NCBI GenBank assembly: GCA_946555455.1
Contig: CAMNSU010000007.1
Location: 1 to 64,000 of the forward strand
DNA length: 64,000 nt
Direction: 5' to 3'
From: an uncultured Clostridia bacterium
GTDB lineage: Bacteria; Bacillota; Clostridia; RUG12999
This document shows positions 42,077-49,434 of the stretch, in pieces (position 1 is the first letter of the stretch; each line of letters begins with the position of its first letter). The position numbers were made by a program, and so were the translations under genes. Under the pieces are notes generated by a model. The model saw nothing but the letters and a program-made list of their open reading frames with translations, had not been told where the DNA came from and did not search any database.

Positions 42077-42718
42077 TTATTCGGCAGTTGTGCCGACTTT
42101 GATTCCTTCATCGACAATGATTCCTGCTTTGATGCGGTCAATCGCTTCCTCTGTTGACCCATCCCATTCAGCGGCATCTAAAATCTGTTTCAGACGTTCC
42201 CAATTGACGATTTCTTCAAACATATACGCCCAGTAGTTAGCCGCTGTTTCGTCAACACCTGCCACATTGATGATGGTTTCGCGGTCTTTGTCATACTTGC
42301 CTTTCAATTTTTTTGCCAGCGTCTGCTGGTCATTTTTGTTATCTGTGATTTGCTGAATAACTTCATGGCGGCTCCCTTCCGTATAATCGCCCATGAAAAC
42401 GGCGGTCAATAGTCGCTTGAACGGGTCTGATATACGGTAAGTTTTATCCTCTTTGACCATATCACCATAGACGTCACCCAGCAGGTCTTTGATGATACTC
42501 ATGGCAATCGGTTTGACCGTTGCGCTGCGCGTGACTGTCACCTTGGCGTTGTTCGTGCCCCAGTATTCGGCGGTCTTTTGCTTGCTGTCTTTGAGTTCCT
42601 CAGCAGCCCATTTCTCAAACCGTGCTTTCTGTTCATCCGCCTGGGCTTTCAATTCTTCAATTTTGCGTATGGTGTTTGTGTACTCATCCACAGCCTGTTT
42701 GATGATGTCGGTTTTCAT
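42077..42718 (-). CDS. Early phage protein of unknown function (Gam position)
   Basis: I do not recognise this 213-residue protein. It begins with a coiled coil (VDEYTNTIRKIEELKAQADEQKARFEKWAAEELKDSKQKTAEYWG), then an alpha/beta part (KVTVTRSATVKPIAMSIIKDLLGDVYGDMVKEDKTYRISDPFKRLLTAVF) and a helical C-terminus. It lies between MuB/AbrB-type genes and GemA, where Mu has the Gam end-protecting protein, and Gam also starts with a coiled coil, but the later sequence shows no clear Gam similarity. It is probably an early replication or protection protein. Confidence 0.6.
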   Translation of the reverse strand: MKTDIIKQAVDEYTNTIRKIEELKAQADEQKARFEKWAAEELKDSKQKTAEYWGTNNAKVTVTRSATVKPIAMSIIKDLLGDVYGDMVKEDKTYRISDPFKRLLTAVFMGDYTEGSRHEVIQQITDNKNDQQTLAKKLKGKYDKDRETIINVAGVDETAANYWAYMFEEIVNWERLKQILDAAEWDGSTEEAIDRIKAGIIVDEGIKVGTTAE

Positions 42719-42733
42719 GTATTCACTTCCTCT

Positions 42734-43030
42734 CTACGCGTGCCGCAAGGTGTCTTGCGACGCATATTCTCCTCCAGCTCTCGCCGCTGTTTTGTCGGCA
42801 CAAAAGTATTTGCGTCCGATATCTTCCCAGCAGTCCATGCCCTTGTAACTGATTACTTTCTCCACGTTACCGCAAAACCTGCAGGACGGAACATGTTTTT
42901 TAATGGTTACGCCACCGTCTTTGGTTTCTTCCAATTCCAGTGGCGCACCCGGCTGTAACCCGATTTTGTGCCGTAACTGCTGTGGGATAGTAACACTCCC
43001 ATTTTTTGCTAATTTTTTGTGCAATGCCAT
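42734..43030 (-). CDS. AbrB-type DNA-binding protein with zinc ribbon
   Basis: The protein of 98 residues joins an AbrB/MazE/SpoVT swapped-hairpin domain (1-46: KKLAKNGSVTIPQQLRHKIGLQPGAPLELEETKDGGVTIKK) to a ribbon with CRFCG...CADK-like cysteines (about 50-80) that may bind zinc. AbrB-type domains dimerise and bind AT-rich DNA. Its place in the early operon suggests a regulator of phage or host genes. Confidence 0.82.
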   Translation of the reverse strand: MALHKKLAKNGSVTIPQQLRHKIGLQPGAPLELEETKDGGVTIKKHVPSCRFCGNVEKVISYKGMDCWEDIGRKYFCADKTAARAGGEYASQDTLRHA

Positions 43031-43045
43031 AATATCACCTTCTTT

Positions 43046-43115
43046 CCATTTACCTCACTCTGCATTTTTATCACGGGCTTGTGACCGTCGCCCTGACGGG
43101 CGGCTGCATTAAGGC
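43046..43115 (-). repeat. Intergenic repeat, copy 2
   Basis: This copy shares TAATGCAGCCGCCC, CGACGGTCACAAGCCCGTGA and AAATGCAGAGTG with 41994-42060; a few inserted bases (GTCAGGG against ATCGG) end its short frame early. It lies between the small membrane gene and the AbrB-type gene. Confidence 0.7.
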
Positions 43116-43129
43116 GGGGCAGGATGCCC

Positions 43130-43414
43130 CTAATCACCAAACGTATCTATATGTACCGTTGTCGCTTCGGCATGTTTTATGCCCCAGTAGTATCCATTTC
43201 TATACGATTCCCAGAGTTTGTCTTTCCGTGCTATTTTGCCAAATTCATGTCCCAAAACAAAACATAGAATCAGCGCGGGTAAAATGAGCACTTCGCCACC
43301 AAACATTCCGCATCTCCCCATGATTGTTATAACTCCATACATCAACATAACACCGCATAATAACCCCGTAATCACCCCAAGAATCAATCTGATTATTTCA
43401 GCTTTCTTTTTCAT
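43130..43414 (-). CDS. Small phage membrane protein
   Basis: The 94-residue protein has two to three hydrophobic segments (IIRLILGVITGLLCGVMLMYGVITIM; VLILPALILCFVLGHEFGKIA) and a charged C-terminus. It starts right after the MuB-like gene. The function is unknown; superinfection exclusion or membrane tethering are possibilities only. Confidence 0.65.
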   Translation of the reverse strand: MKKKAEIIRLILGVITGLLCGVMLMYGVITIMGRCGMFGGEVLILPALILCFVLGHEFGKIARKDKLWESYRNGYYWGIKHAEATTVHIDTFGD

Positions 43415-43415
43415 T

Positions 43416-44366
43416 TCATATCACCCCGATTCCCATTTGCTGCGCCATGACTTCCAGTCCGGCGCAGGAAATATCTTCATTGTTGACCGCATTGTTATAC
43501 ACATTTACTGCGCCGCGAATTCCCCATTTACTTTTGCTGATTCCCAACAAAAATCTGGTTTCTTGTTTACTGCGCAACGCTGGGAAAAGTTGAATTATAT
43601 CACTCTCCTGAACCTTATCAGTGGAGTAGTACCGATTCATGCGTATTCGGCTGAAAAGCTGCGCAAACCTCGCTTCCTGTTTCCCTGTCATACGACTGTA
43701 TACTTCGGAATTGCCTATTAAAACAATTCCCGTCCCGCTTTGCCCTGTGATAGTATTTGGGTCAGATAACGTGCGGATTTCCTCCAGTGCAGCAAGTTTT
43801 AAGTGCTGCGCTTCATCTATTATTATGACTTTATTGGTATTATCCAGCTTTTTTCGGATATCTAACATAAGGTCCAGCTTGCTGCGGCTCTCCGGTACCT
43901 TTAATGCCCGTGCAAGCAGCCGTAAAATACTGTTTAACGTTCCGCTGCTTGGCGTCGCCTGGATGTAGATGGTGGATGACGGGTTTTCGCGAGCAAACTT
44001 TTCAGCTGCTTTGGTCTTTCCAATGCCTGCGTCCCCATGCGCCACTACCATACCGCGTTCCAATTGACAGTACCTAATCAAATTATATACATCCTCCGAA
44101 ATTGTTGTCGGCACATAAGCGTCGGCTGGCACAAATGGCAATCCTTTTTCTTCAATCTCTTCCTTCGCCGACTGTGCGCGGAAAAATTCTTCCAGTTTAC
44201 TTTCCAGTTCATTAATGTTACCTTTTTCATAGGTGCTGCGCCGCCATTGACTGATGGCGGCAGAACTAACACCAATCATTCCGGCAGCTTTCGCCTGGCT
44301 AATATTCTCCTTGATTAAAAACTGTTCTAGTTTACTTTGTAAATCCTTGTTGTACTTTTTACTCAT
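43416..44366 (-). CDS. Mu B-like AAA ATPase (transposition target selector)
   Basis: The 316-residue protein starts with a helix-turn-helix (LIKENISQAKAAGMIGVSSAAISQWRRSTYEKGNI) and continues with an AAA ATPase: Walker A HGDAGIGKTKAA, Walker B KVIIIDEAQHLKL, sensor region GIVLIGNSEVYSRM. This is the layout of MuB, which binds target DNA and delivers it to the transposase. GGAGGACAGG precedes 44366. The start overlaps the transposase stop. Confidence 0.92.
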   Translation of the reverse strand: MSKKYNKDLQSKLEQFLIKENISQAKAAGMIGVSSAAISQWRRSTYEKGNINELESKLEEFFRAQSAKEEIEEKGLPFVPADAYVPTTISEDVYNLIRYCQLERGMVVAHGDAGIGKTKAAEKFARENPSSTIYIQATPSSGTLNSILRLLARALKVPESRSKLDLMLDIRKKLDNTNKVIIIDEAQHLKLAALEEIRTLSDPNTITGQSGTGIVLIGNSEVYSRMTGKQEARFAQLFSRIRMNRYYSTDKVQESDIIQLFPALRSKQETRFLLGISKSKWGIRGAVNVYNNAVNNEDISCAGLEVMAQQMGIGVI

Positions 44367-46302
44367 TGTCCTGTCCTCCTCGTTTTCGCGCAGCATTACG
44401 CGTCATAGTTGATAGGTTCACTCCGCCGACCGCTTGTTTATATATAGGCTGTTCATCAGCCCGTTGTACCCGTATGACTTTAGGCTGTTTGATGGGCTTT
44501 GGATTGCTCTCCTTGTTTTCCCGCGCCTGCTGCATAACCAGTTCCAGCGCGGTCTTACGTCCGTATGCGGGCAATCCGCTGCGCCGCAGCGCTTCCTTCG
44601 TGAGCCGCTCCGCCTTGCGAACTTCCTGCATAGCTGCCTTAACTTCATCTTTACTTGCACCGTATTTCAGTACTGCGGTATTATCTACAGGTACAGTCAT
44701 GATATAGCGGTCTTCAAGGTCATAAATGCGGACTTCACTGAGATCGTCCGGGTCGTATCTAAAATACACCTGCTTACCCAGCAGCGTCATGAGCATTTCG
44801 TGGTTCCAGTAATCCAGCCGCTGCCCCGAAATATCCAGATGGACGCCGCGGCGTGTAACCTTTTGTGGTCTTGTTGACCGCATGAGCATAAGCGTGAGTT
44901 CGTCTGCTGTTGCCTTGCGTACACTGTGCAGGTTGTCATTGTAGACCTGTATGCGTGTCTTGCCGCGATCTGCCGCAACTGCACCGCCATATGGCTGCTG
45001 ATTAAAATACCAGTCCAGCAATTCTTCCACTGCTGCGGTTAACTCTGCATCCGTCGGAATTTTTCCACTCTTCAGCACGCTCTTCAATTGTTCCGGACGC
45101 TCCACCACATTTCCGCCTGTGTAGGTCTCAAACAGGCGGGACAGATGGTCCTTTACATCTCTAAACCGCCGCTCTATGATTTTGGCTTTTGCGTTTCTTA
45201 CAATAGCGTTGGTCATTTTGATTCCCAGCCGTGCAAAAACGGGCGGCGGCGAAAACGGTTCCGTTCCGTCTTTCCTCTTTTTCTTACGATGTCCCAATCC
45301 GCCGATGTCAAAGGTCAAAAATTCTCGCCCGTTATCCACATAAATGTTGTCCGGTATACCGTATTTCAGGATACCCTTTCGCAGTGCGATGAGCGTCGCC
45401 TGCGAACAGGGAGCATTTGTTACATAACATCCGGTAAAAATACCGGATCGTGCGTCAAAAAATGCCGTCAAATACAGTCTGTGCGTCTGTCCATTGTCCC
45501 CTTGAGATATAATGTCAAAGGTATGATTGTCTGCTATCCACCATTCATTGCTTGCCATATCATCATAAATACGTTTGATATACGGTGCGCAGCGGTCTTT
45601 GTAGGCTTTTTCACCATAGCGTCCCAACACTTCCACTGCTTCGGGCACCTCTTGTCGTACCCTACGGTAGAAAGTAGTATAGGTCGGAATATCTGCCACT
45701 AAGTCCGGACAAACTGTTTGTGCCCACATGAGCGTATATTCATAACATTTTTTGATAGGGTGCTGCGCTTCATCCAGATAGTAGGACAAAAACGCCTGCC
45801 ATATTTGTTCATCTATGCCGCTCTTGCCCTTGACATGTTGTCCACGTTTATCCAGTAGGCTGTCCATGTCACCCGTTTTCAACGCCCTGCGCTTTCGGTA
45901 GAGCGTCTTGCAAGAGATATTCCGCTCTGGATAACGTAAACGACACAGCACTTCAAATTCACGGTCTATGTCCATTTTCTTGCGCCCCGTGTCTGCTGTT
46001 CGGTACCCGTCCCATTCTTCAATAAGATTTCTCCAGAAATCTATCTCCAGCCGCTCCGATGCGGTGTATGTATCCATGACATTCCGGCGTATTGGTTTGT
46101 CTAAAGTAACGACTTTTTGGCGTTGTAGATACTCCTGCAGCTGCTTGCCGCTAAGCACATCCTCTGGCGCAAATGCATATTGCTTTCGGTTGTTTTTATT
46201 GGTTGTAATAGTGCATTTTAACTTTCCGGCTGTTGCCATCATCTGAACGTATCTAGTTGACCAGCCCTTTAATTCCGCCACATCTTTTACTGATAACGTC
46301 AT
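44359..46302 (-). CDS. Mu A-like DDE transposase
   Basis: The 647-residue transposase has N-terminal helix-turn-helix DNA-binding modules (SVKDVAELKGWSTRYVQMMATAGK; the segment around YPERNISCKTLYRKRRALKTGD), then the RNase-H-type catalytic core with D258 (ADNHTFDI), D323 (YVDNGREF) and E377 (NAKAKIIERRF), and a C-terminal beta barrel with RYDPDDLSEVRIYD, as in MuA. It cuts and joins the TGTA ends. ATG at 46302 follows GAGGGTG; the longer frame to 46440 is not supported. Confidence 0.94.
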   Translation of the reverse strand: MTLSVKDVAELKGWSTRYVQMMATAGKLKCTITTNKNNRKQYAFAPEDVLSGKQLQEYLQRQKVVTLDKPIRRNVMDTYTASERLEIDFWRNLIEEWDGYRTADTGRKKMDIDREFEVLCRLRYPERNISCKTLYRKRRALKTGDMDSLLDKRGQHVKGKSGIDEQIWQAFLSYYLDEAQHPIKKCYEYTLMWAQTVCPDLVADIPTYTTFYRRVRQEVPEAVEVLGRYGEKAYKDRCAPYIKRIYDDMASNEWWIADNHTFDIISQGDNGQTHRLYLTAFFDARSGIFTGCYVTNAPCSQATLIALRKGILKYGIPDNIYVDNGREFLTFDIGGLGHRKKKRKDGTEPFSPPPVFARLGIKMTNAIVRNAKAKIIERRFRDVKDHLSRLFETYTGGNVVERPEQLKSVLKSGKIPTDAELTAAVEELLDWYFNQQPYGGAVAADRGKTRIQVYNDNLHSVRKATADELTLMLMRSTRPQKVTRRGVHLDISGQRLDYWNHEMLMTLLGKQVYFRYDPDDLSEVRIYDLEDRYIMTVPVDNTAVLKYGASKDEVKAAMQEVRKAERLTKEALRRSGLPAYGRKTALELVMQQARENKESNPKPIKQPKVIRVQRADEQPIYKQAVGGVNLSTMTRNAARKRGGQDNE

Positions 46303-46381
46303 GGACACACCCTCTTTCTTGACCTGCCTCATCAGCTGCAGTAGGTCATTTCTGCAGGACGGAGCCACGCTCCGTTTCGGC

Positions 46382-47077
46382 TTATGCTTCTGAAAAATGC
46401 CGTTGATAATACCGTTTAACAGATGGACTAGAAATAGCATATCCGTTCATGGTGCAATAACGGGCAATCATGCTGAAATTCAATGCTTGCTGCCGAATCA
46501 TATCGTCTAGCATTTCATCCACCTGCGTTGTAATTTCAGATGGGAAGGTTTCCAGCTTGCATTTAGCAGCAGAGGGAAACAATTCAATAGAAACTGGCGG
46601 CAAAACCAGTTCTTTATTAGTTGCACGGTATTCCAGTTGTTCCGCTACACCAGTCAGCTTTTCCGCCACAACAATCAGCGAGGTTGTTGCTTGCATAATA
46701 GCTGTAGTAGTGTTTGTCATCTGTTCAACCATTTTTATTAGTATTTCAATCTGATTCCCATATCCGCCTGTCTTGCGGATAGAAGGTAGAACCTCATCAA
46801 ACACCCAATGTTCAAACTTCTCTGCAGATGGAAGTTTACTGTGCGTAATTAGGCGGTATAAATCTCCTTCTGGAATGAATTTTAATCTTTGCTCTCCGCC
46901 ACCTGTAGGGACTCGGTATTTTACCGACCCCTTGCAGTGCATCGTTATTGCGTCAGCTGGACGTTTGTATCCCAATTTTTTTGCACATGCCGTGGCTGGA
47001 AAATATGATTTCCCATTAACCTCCAATACCCCTAATTCTCCGAATTCGCTGTTTTGAAATACCTGTAGTTCATTCAT
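46382..47077 (-). CDS. Phage antirepressor (Bro-N domain)
   Basis: The 231-residue protein begins with a Bro-N domain (LQVFQNSEFGELGVLEVNGKSYFPATACAKKLGYKRPADAITMHCKGSVKYR...FIPEGDLYRLITHSKLPSAEKFEHWVFDEVLPSIRKTGGY), followed by a coiled coil and a distinct C-terminal domain. Antirepressors of this type block the phage repressor. It lies in the early operon between the Ner/Cro-like gene and the transposase. Confidence 0.88.
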   Translation of the reverse strand: MNELQVFQNSEFGELGVLEVNGKSYFPATACAKKLGYKRPADAITMHCKGSVKYRVPTGGGEQRLKFIPEGDLYRLITHSKLPSAEKFEHWVFDEVLPSIRKTGGYGNQIEILIKMVEQMTNTTTAIMQATTSLIVVAEKLTGVAEQLEYRATNKELVLPPVSIELFPSAAKCKLETFPSEITTQVDEMLDDMIRQQALNFSMIARYCTMNGYAISSPSVKRYYQRHFSEA

Positions 47078-47312
47078 TTGACTCACGTCCTTTCACAAAA
47101 TCTTTTATGTTGCCTCCTAGTGCTTGCACAATTTTGGGTATCAGCTTTGCACTGTATGGTTTTCCGTGAATTGCTTCGCTGATTTTAGGACTGTGCGTAC
47201 CGATAATCTTACTAAACTGTTCCTGCGTCATCTCACGCATCGCCAGTTCAGATTTAACCCAGCGGCGTAGATGCCTAATGTTCCAGTATTCTGGTCTCTC
47301 TTCCGGTTTCAT
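47070..47312 (-). CDS. Ner/Cro-like early regulator
   Basis: This 80-residue protein has a helix-turn-helix of XRE type (VKSELAMREMTQEQFSKIIGTHSPKISEAIHGKPYSAKLIPKIVQALGGN). It is the first gene of the leftward early operon, opposite the repressor, the position of ner in Mu. A strong site AAAGGAGG precedes 47312. Confidence 0.82.
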   Translation of the reverse strand: MKPEERPEYWNIRHLRRWVKSELAMREMTQEQFSKIIGTHSPKISEAIHGKPYSAKLIPKIVQALGGNIKDFVKGRESNE

Positions 47313-47366
47313 TCCAACAACCTCCTTTGTATTTGTTATATCATAAGTTGTTTCACTAGTCTTATG

Positions 47367-47382
47367 TTTGTTAGAAAATAAC
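47367..47382. promoter_or_regulatory. Operator-like dyad shared with the other phage end
   Basis: TTTGTTAGAAAATAAC, a GTTA-5-TAAC dyad, is identical to 18784-18799. It lies in the leader of the early operon. Confidence 0.55.
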
Positions 47383-47399
47383 ATTTTTACGAAATTTTC

Positions 47400-47513
47400 G
47401 TGACATGCTCTGATTTTTGTGATATAATTTGAGCAGTAAGAATCTTACGAGTTATATTATAATATGGGAAGTTATATTTGTCAATAGGAAATTATAATAA
47501 AATTATTATTTCC
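47400..47513. promoter_or_regulatory. Immunity region: facing early and repressor promoters with operators
   Basis: Plus strand: GTGACA (47400-47405), 17 bases, TATAAT (47423-47428), towards the repressor. Minus strand: TTGACA (47484-47479), 17 bases, TATAAT (47461-47456), towards the early genes. The two promoters face each other. Between them is the palindrome GTAAGAATCTTAC (47436-47448), and next to the early -35 is GGAAATTATAAT-3-ATTATTATTTCC (47487-47513, one mismatch). Confidence 0.75.
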
Positions 47514-47531
47514 CATAATTGGAGGGTCTTT

Positions 47532-48080
47532 ATGTCATCAGTAGCAGAAAGATTTAAGCAAATACGTCTTGCCTTAAATATGAATCAACAAGCCTTTTCA
47601 TCTCAACTAAACATGTCACAAGCACATATATCCAAAATTGAAAATGGAAAGGACTATCCATCGGATAAATTCTTAAAACAAATATGTGAAACATTTGAGA
47701 TAAACTTTGATTGGTTGAAGTTTGGAAATGGAGACATGTGGAAAGAGGATAATGAATTAAATGAAGCACTAGATGACAACGCCGTTCTTTTTGCAGATAT
47801 AAAGCAATTGATTAGTAATCTGGATTTGAATGAAAAACAGGATGCTTTTGATATCTTAATATGTTTAAAATCTGCTCTCAAACTAAAATATAAAACTCCA
47901 TTATATAAGAGCCTTTCTATTAAAAGTATGAGAGATATATTTTGTTCTACTTTTTTGTATTTGATAGAATGTTATAATAATTCAACTAATTTAGAGGTAA
48001 TCAAACAAAGTGAACGGAAGTGGAGAAGGATTTGCGCGGAAATCCTAGAGAACATTGAAGATGAAACCTTACTAAAATGA
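47532..48080 (+). CDS. Phage immunity repressor (XRE family)
   Basis: The protein of 182 residues has an N-terminal helix-turn-helix (FKQIRLALNMNQQAFSSQLNMSQAHISKIENGKDYPSDKFLKQICETFEINFDWLKFG) and a helical C-terminal half without the LexA-type Ser/Lys peptidase, so release would not depend on self-cleavage; the antirepressor is a likely trigger. It is the only sizeable plus-strand gene of the phage, opposite the early operon, as c in Mu. GGAGGG stands 5 bases before 47532. Confidence 0.88.
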   Translation: MSSVAERFKQIRLALNMNQQAFSSQLNMSQAHISKIENGKDYPSDKFLKQICETFEINFDWLKFGNGDMWKEDNELNEALDDNAVLFADIKQLISNLDLNEKQDAFDILICLKSALKLKYKTPLYKSLSIKSMRDIFCSTFLYLIECYNNSTNLEVIKQSERKWRRICAEILENIEDETLLK

Positions 48081-48100
48081 TTAACAAAACATATATAGAA

Positions 48101-48132
48101 GAGAGAGACGGCTAAAAATGCCGTCCCTCTTA
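48101..48132. terminator. Bidirectional terminator after the repressor gene
   Basis: A 10-bp stem (48103-48112 with 48120-48129, one A-C mismatch) with T-rich sequence on the plus side and A/T on the other. It would end the repressor transcript and also the leftward transcript of the small peptide genes. Confidence 0.7.
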
Positions 48133-48162
48133 TTTTGCTAGAGTTTTCACTTTTCCACACTA

Positions 48163-48267
48163 TCACGCCATCAATCCTCCGATCAGTTTGCTTGCAAGTG
48201 TTGCAAATGCTGTACCTAATCCTATCAGTTTCAGTATTCCTACTACTAATACTTTGTATTTTAACAT
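48163..48267 (-). CDS. Possible second hydrophobic peptide, 34 residues
   Basis: The frame reads MLKYKVLVVGILKLIGLGTA then FATLASKLIGGLMA, a single hydrophobic, glycine-rich helix with lysines spaced along it. It lies downstream of the 37-residue peptide on the same strand and before a terminator. It has no Shine-Dalgarno sequence, and its upstream DNA forms the promoter of the antisense RNA, so expression is doubtful. Confidence 0.4.
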   Translation of the reverse strand: MLKYKVLVVGILKLIGLGTAFATLASKLIGGLMA

Positions 48268-48270
48268 TGC

Positions 48271-48299
48271 TTGACAAAATGGAGGTATTTTGATATACT
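48271..48299 (+). promoter_or_regulatory. Promoter of the antisense RNA
   Basis: TTGACA (48271-48276), 17 bases, TATACT (48294-48299): a strong sigma-A promoter. No open frame follows it; the transcript would run into the terminator at 48392-48430. Confidence 0.75.
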
Positions 48300-48305
48300 A
48301 TTCAT

Positions 48306-48430
48306 GGGATAGGGGCTTACGCCCCCGTCCCTAAGTAAATAGTTTGATGAGTATTAATAGCCAGCCTGCAAGCGCTATTAACTCAACAGCCAGCTGATTA
48401 AGTAACCTTACGTTCTTAATCAGCTTTTTT
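48306..48430 (+). ncRNA. Predicted antisense RNA (type I antitoxin-like), about 125 nt
   Basis: The RNA would begin about seven bases after the -10 at 48294-48299. It starts with a GC-rich hairpin (48305-48331) and ends at a strong terminator: an 11-bp perfect stem (48392-48402 with 48415-48425) followed by six T. It is complementary to most of the 37-codon gene on the other strand (48331-48444), missing only its first codons and ribosome site. The arrangement is that of TxpA/RatA and BsrG/SR4 toxin-antitoxin pairs, where an antisense RNA covers the 3' part of the toxin mRNA. Confidence 0.65.
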
Positions 48431-48444
48431 ATTTTGTCCTCCAC
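48331..48444 (-). CDS. Hydrophobic small peptide, type I toxin-like (37 residues)
   Basis: The peptide MEDKIKKLIKNVRLLNQLAV then ELIALAGWLLILIKLFT has a charged start and one membrane helix. The GTG at 48444 follows AGGAGG by ten bases. Its promoter on the minus strand is TAGACA (48501-48496), 17 bases, TATAAT (48478-48473), with a palindrome inside the spacer. Almost the whole gene is covered by a predicted antisense RNA. Membrane-acting peptides of this size and layout are typical type I toxins on Firmicute prophages. A leaky holin-like or regulatory peptide is the alternative. No named family is recognised. Confidence 0.62.
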   Translation of the reverse strand: MEDKIKKLIKNVRLLNQLAVELIALAGWLLILIKLFT

Positions 48445-48472
48445 AAGTCGTTCACCTCCTTTCTATAATTAA

Positions 48473-48534
48473 ATTATATCATATAAGTGCTCTTATGTCT
48501 ATTGTCATATCTAACAATTATAAGCGCGCTTATA
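48473..48534. promoter_or_regulatory. Peptide-gene promoter with two related palindromic operators
   Basis: ATAAG-TGCT-CTTAT (48483-48496) lies inside the 17-base spacer of the leftward promoter, and TATAAGCGCGCTTATA (48519-48534), a perfect 16-bp palindrome, lies between that promoter and the rightward gene at 48601. Both share ATAAG-4-CTTAT, as expected for one dimeric regulator; the ribbon-helix-helix protein next door is the natural candidate. Confidence 0.65.
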
Positions 48535-48600
48535 TGTTTATTTTGTCAATAGTTTTGCATTCGCTTTTATGATATAATAGCACAAAAGGAGGTGAGTGGC

Positions 48601-48786
48601 ATGGCTAAAACTCCGGATTCTATGCTAGAAGCCATACGCCGCTATCAGAGCAAACACGACGAAATAAGATTCCGCGTTCCGTCGGGTCAAAAAGAGCAAA
48701 TTCAAGAGCAGGCGAAAAAACGTGGTTTTTCTAGTTTGTCTGCCTATCTCAAACATCTTGTCGATAAGGATATGCATAATGCATAG
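48601..48786 (+). CDS. Ribbon-helix-helix (Arc-type) DNA-binding protein
   Basis: The 61-residue protein has a ribbon strand (DEIRFRVPSGQKEQIQEQAKKRGFSSLSAYLKHLVDKDM) preceded by a 20-residue arm, the layout of Arc/MetJ-type repressors. AAAGGAGG lies eight bases before the ATG. It is divergent from the hydrophobic peptide gene, with two palindromes between them, so it probably represses that gene and itself. It lies beyond the repressor, in the accessory zone at the early end of the phage. Confidence 0.85.
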   Translation: MAKTPDSMLEAIRRYQSKHDEIRFRVPSGQKEQIQEQAKKRGFSSLSAYLKHLVDKDMHNA

Positions 48787-48834
48787 TTTCCCTTTACAAG
48801 CACTCAATATTATAGTATAATAGAATAAAATAAG

Positions 48835-48867
48835 AGAAGCAGGACGCAAAATTGTCTTGCTTCTTTT
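48835..48867 (+). terminator. Terminator of the ribbon-helix-helix gene
   Basis: An 11-bp stem (48835-48845 with 48854-48864, one G-T pair) with an 8-base loop and a short T-run. Confidence 0.75.
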
Positions 48868-49434
48868 ATACCGATTTTCCGTTAGTAATATTGTCTCTTT
48901 CGGTTGTGATTTATTATACTAAAAAACACAATAGCAGATTTCATTCATTTTGCATTTGACAATATTATGTACACAATTTTTAATGCGAAATAAAATTCAA
49001 TAGAAAAACCGTTGAAAACCGCATGAAAAGTGAATGCGAAGTAGTTCGCATTAAAATCAAAAATTACTTCGCATTGAATTTCCAATATATAACATATTTT
49101 TCCTGTTATATGCGTGATGTTATGCTTTTATTTAAGCGTACCTTTTAAAAACCGTTTAAACTCACATATAATAACTGTTTCAGCCGTTTTTTATGCGTGT
49201 TTTTGAACGATTTTTTGAACGTTTAAACGCTCTTAAAAGGTAAATTTAAAAATTTTTTACCAGCCCGAAATAATACGTCTTTTTGGTTAAAAATCGCAAA
49301 AAAATTTTGCAAGCCCACCTTTCGCGAGATTGCAAAATCTATCAATTTCTTGCACTTGTGTAACGCCTTAATACCGCATTATTTCTATATATTACGGTTT
49401 TTTACGGTTTATTTCACACTACAAATTTGACCAT
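48868..49434. other. Gene-free AT-rich left arm of the prophage with short repeats
   Basis: No gene is supported. The motif AATGCGAA occurs near 48980, twice as the perfect palindrome AATGCGAA-GTAG-TTCGCATT (about 49034-49053) and again inverted as TTCGCATT near 49068. GTTTAAAC occurs near 49152 and 49216; the same core is found near 18477 and 39350. Such sites could bind the transposase, the repressor or a host factor, as the internal enhancer and end sites of Mu do. Confidence 0.55.

Noticed and set aside
42077-42718. Naming this gene as Gam nuclease inhibitor
   Set aside because: Only the position and N-terminal coiled coil fit; the rest of the protein does not resemble Gam.
48970-49082. 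CRISPR-like array from the AATGCGAA repeats
   Set aside because: The repeats are 8 bases, irregularly spaced and partly inverted; no repeat-spacer periodicity and no cas genes are present.
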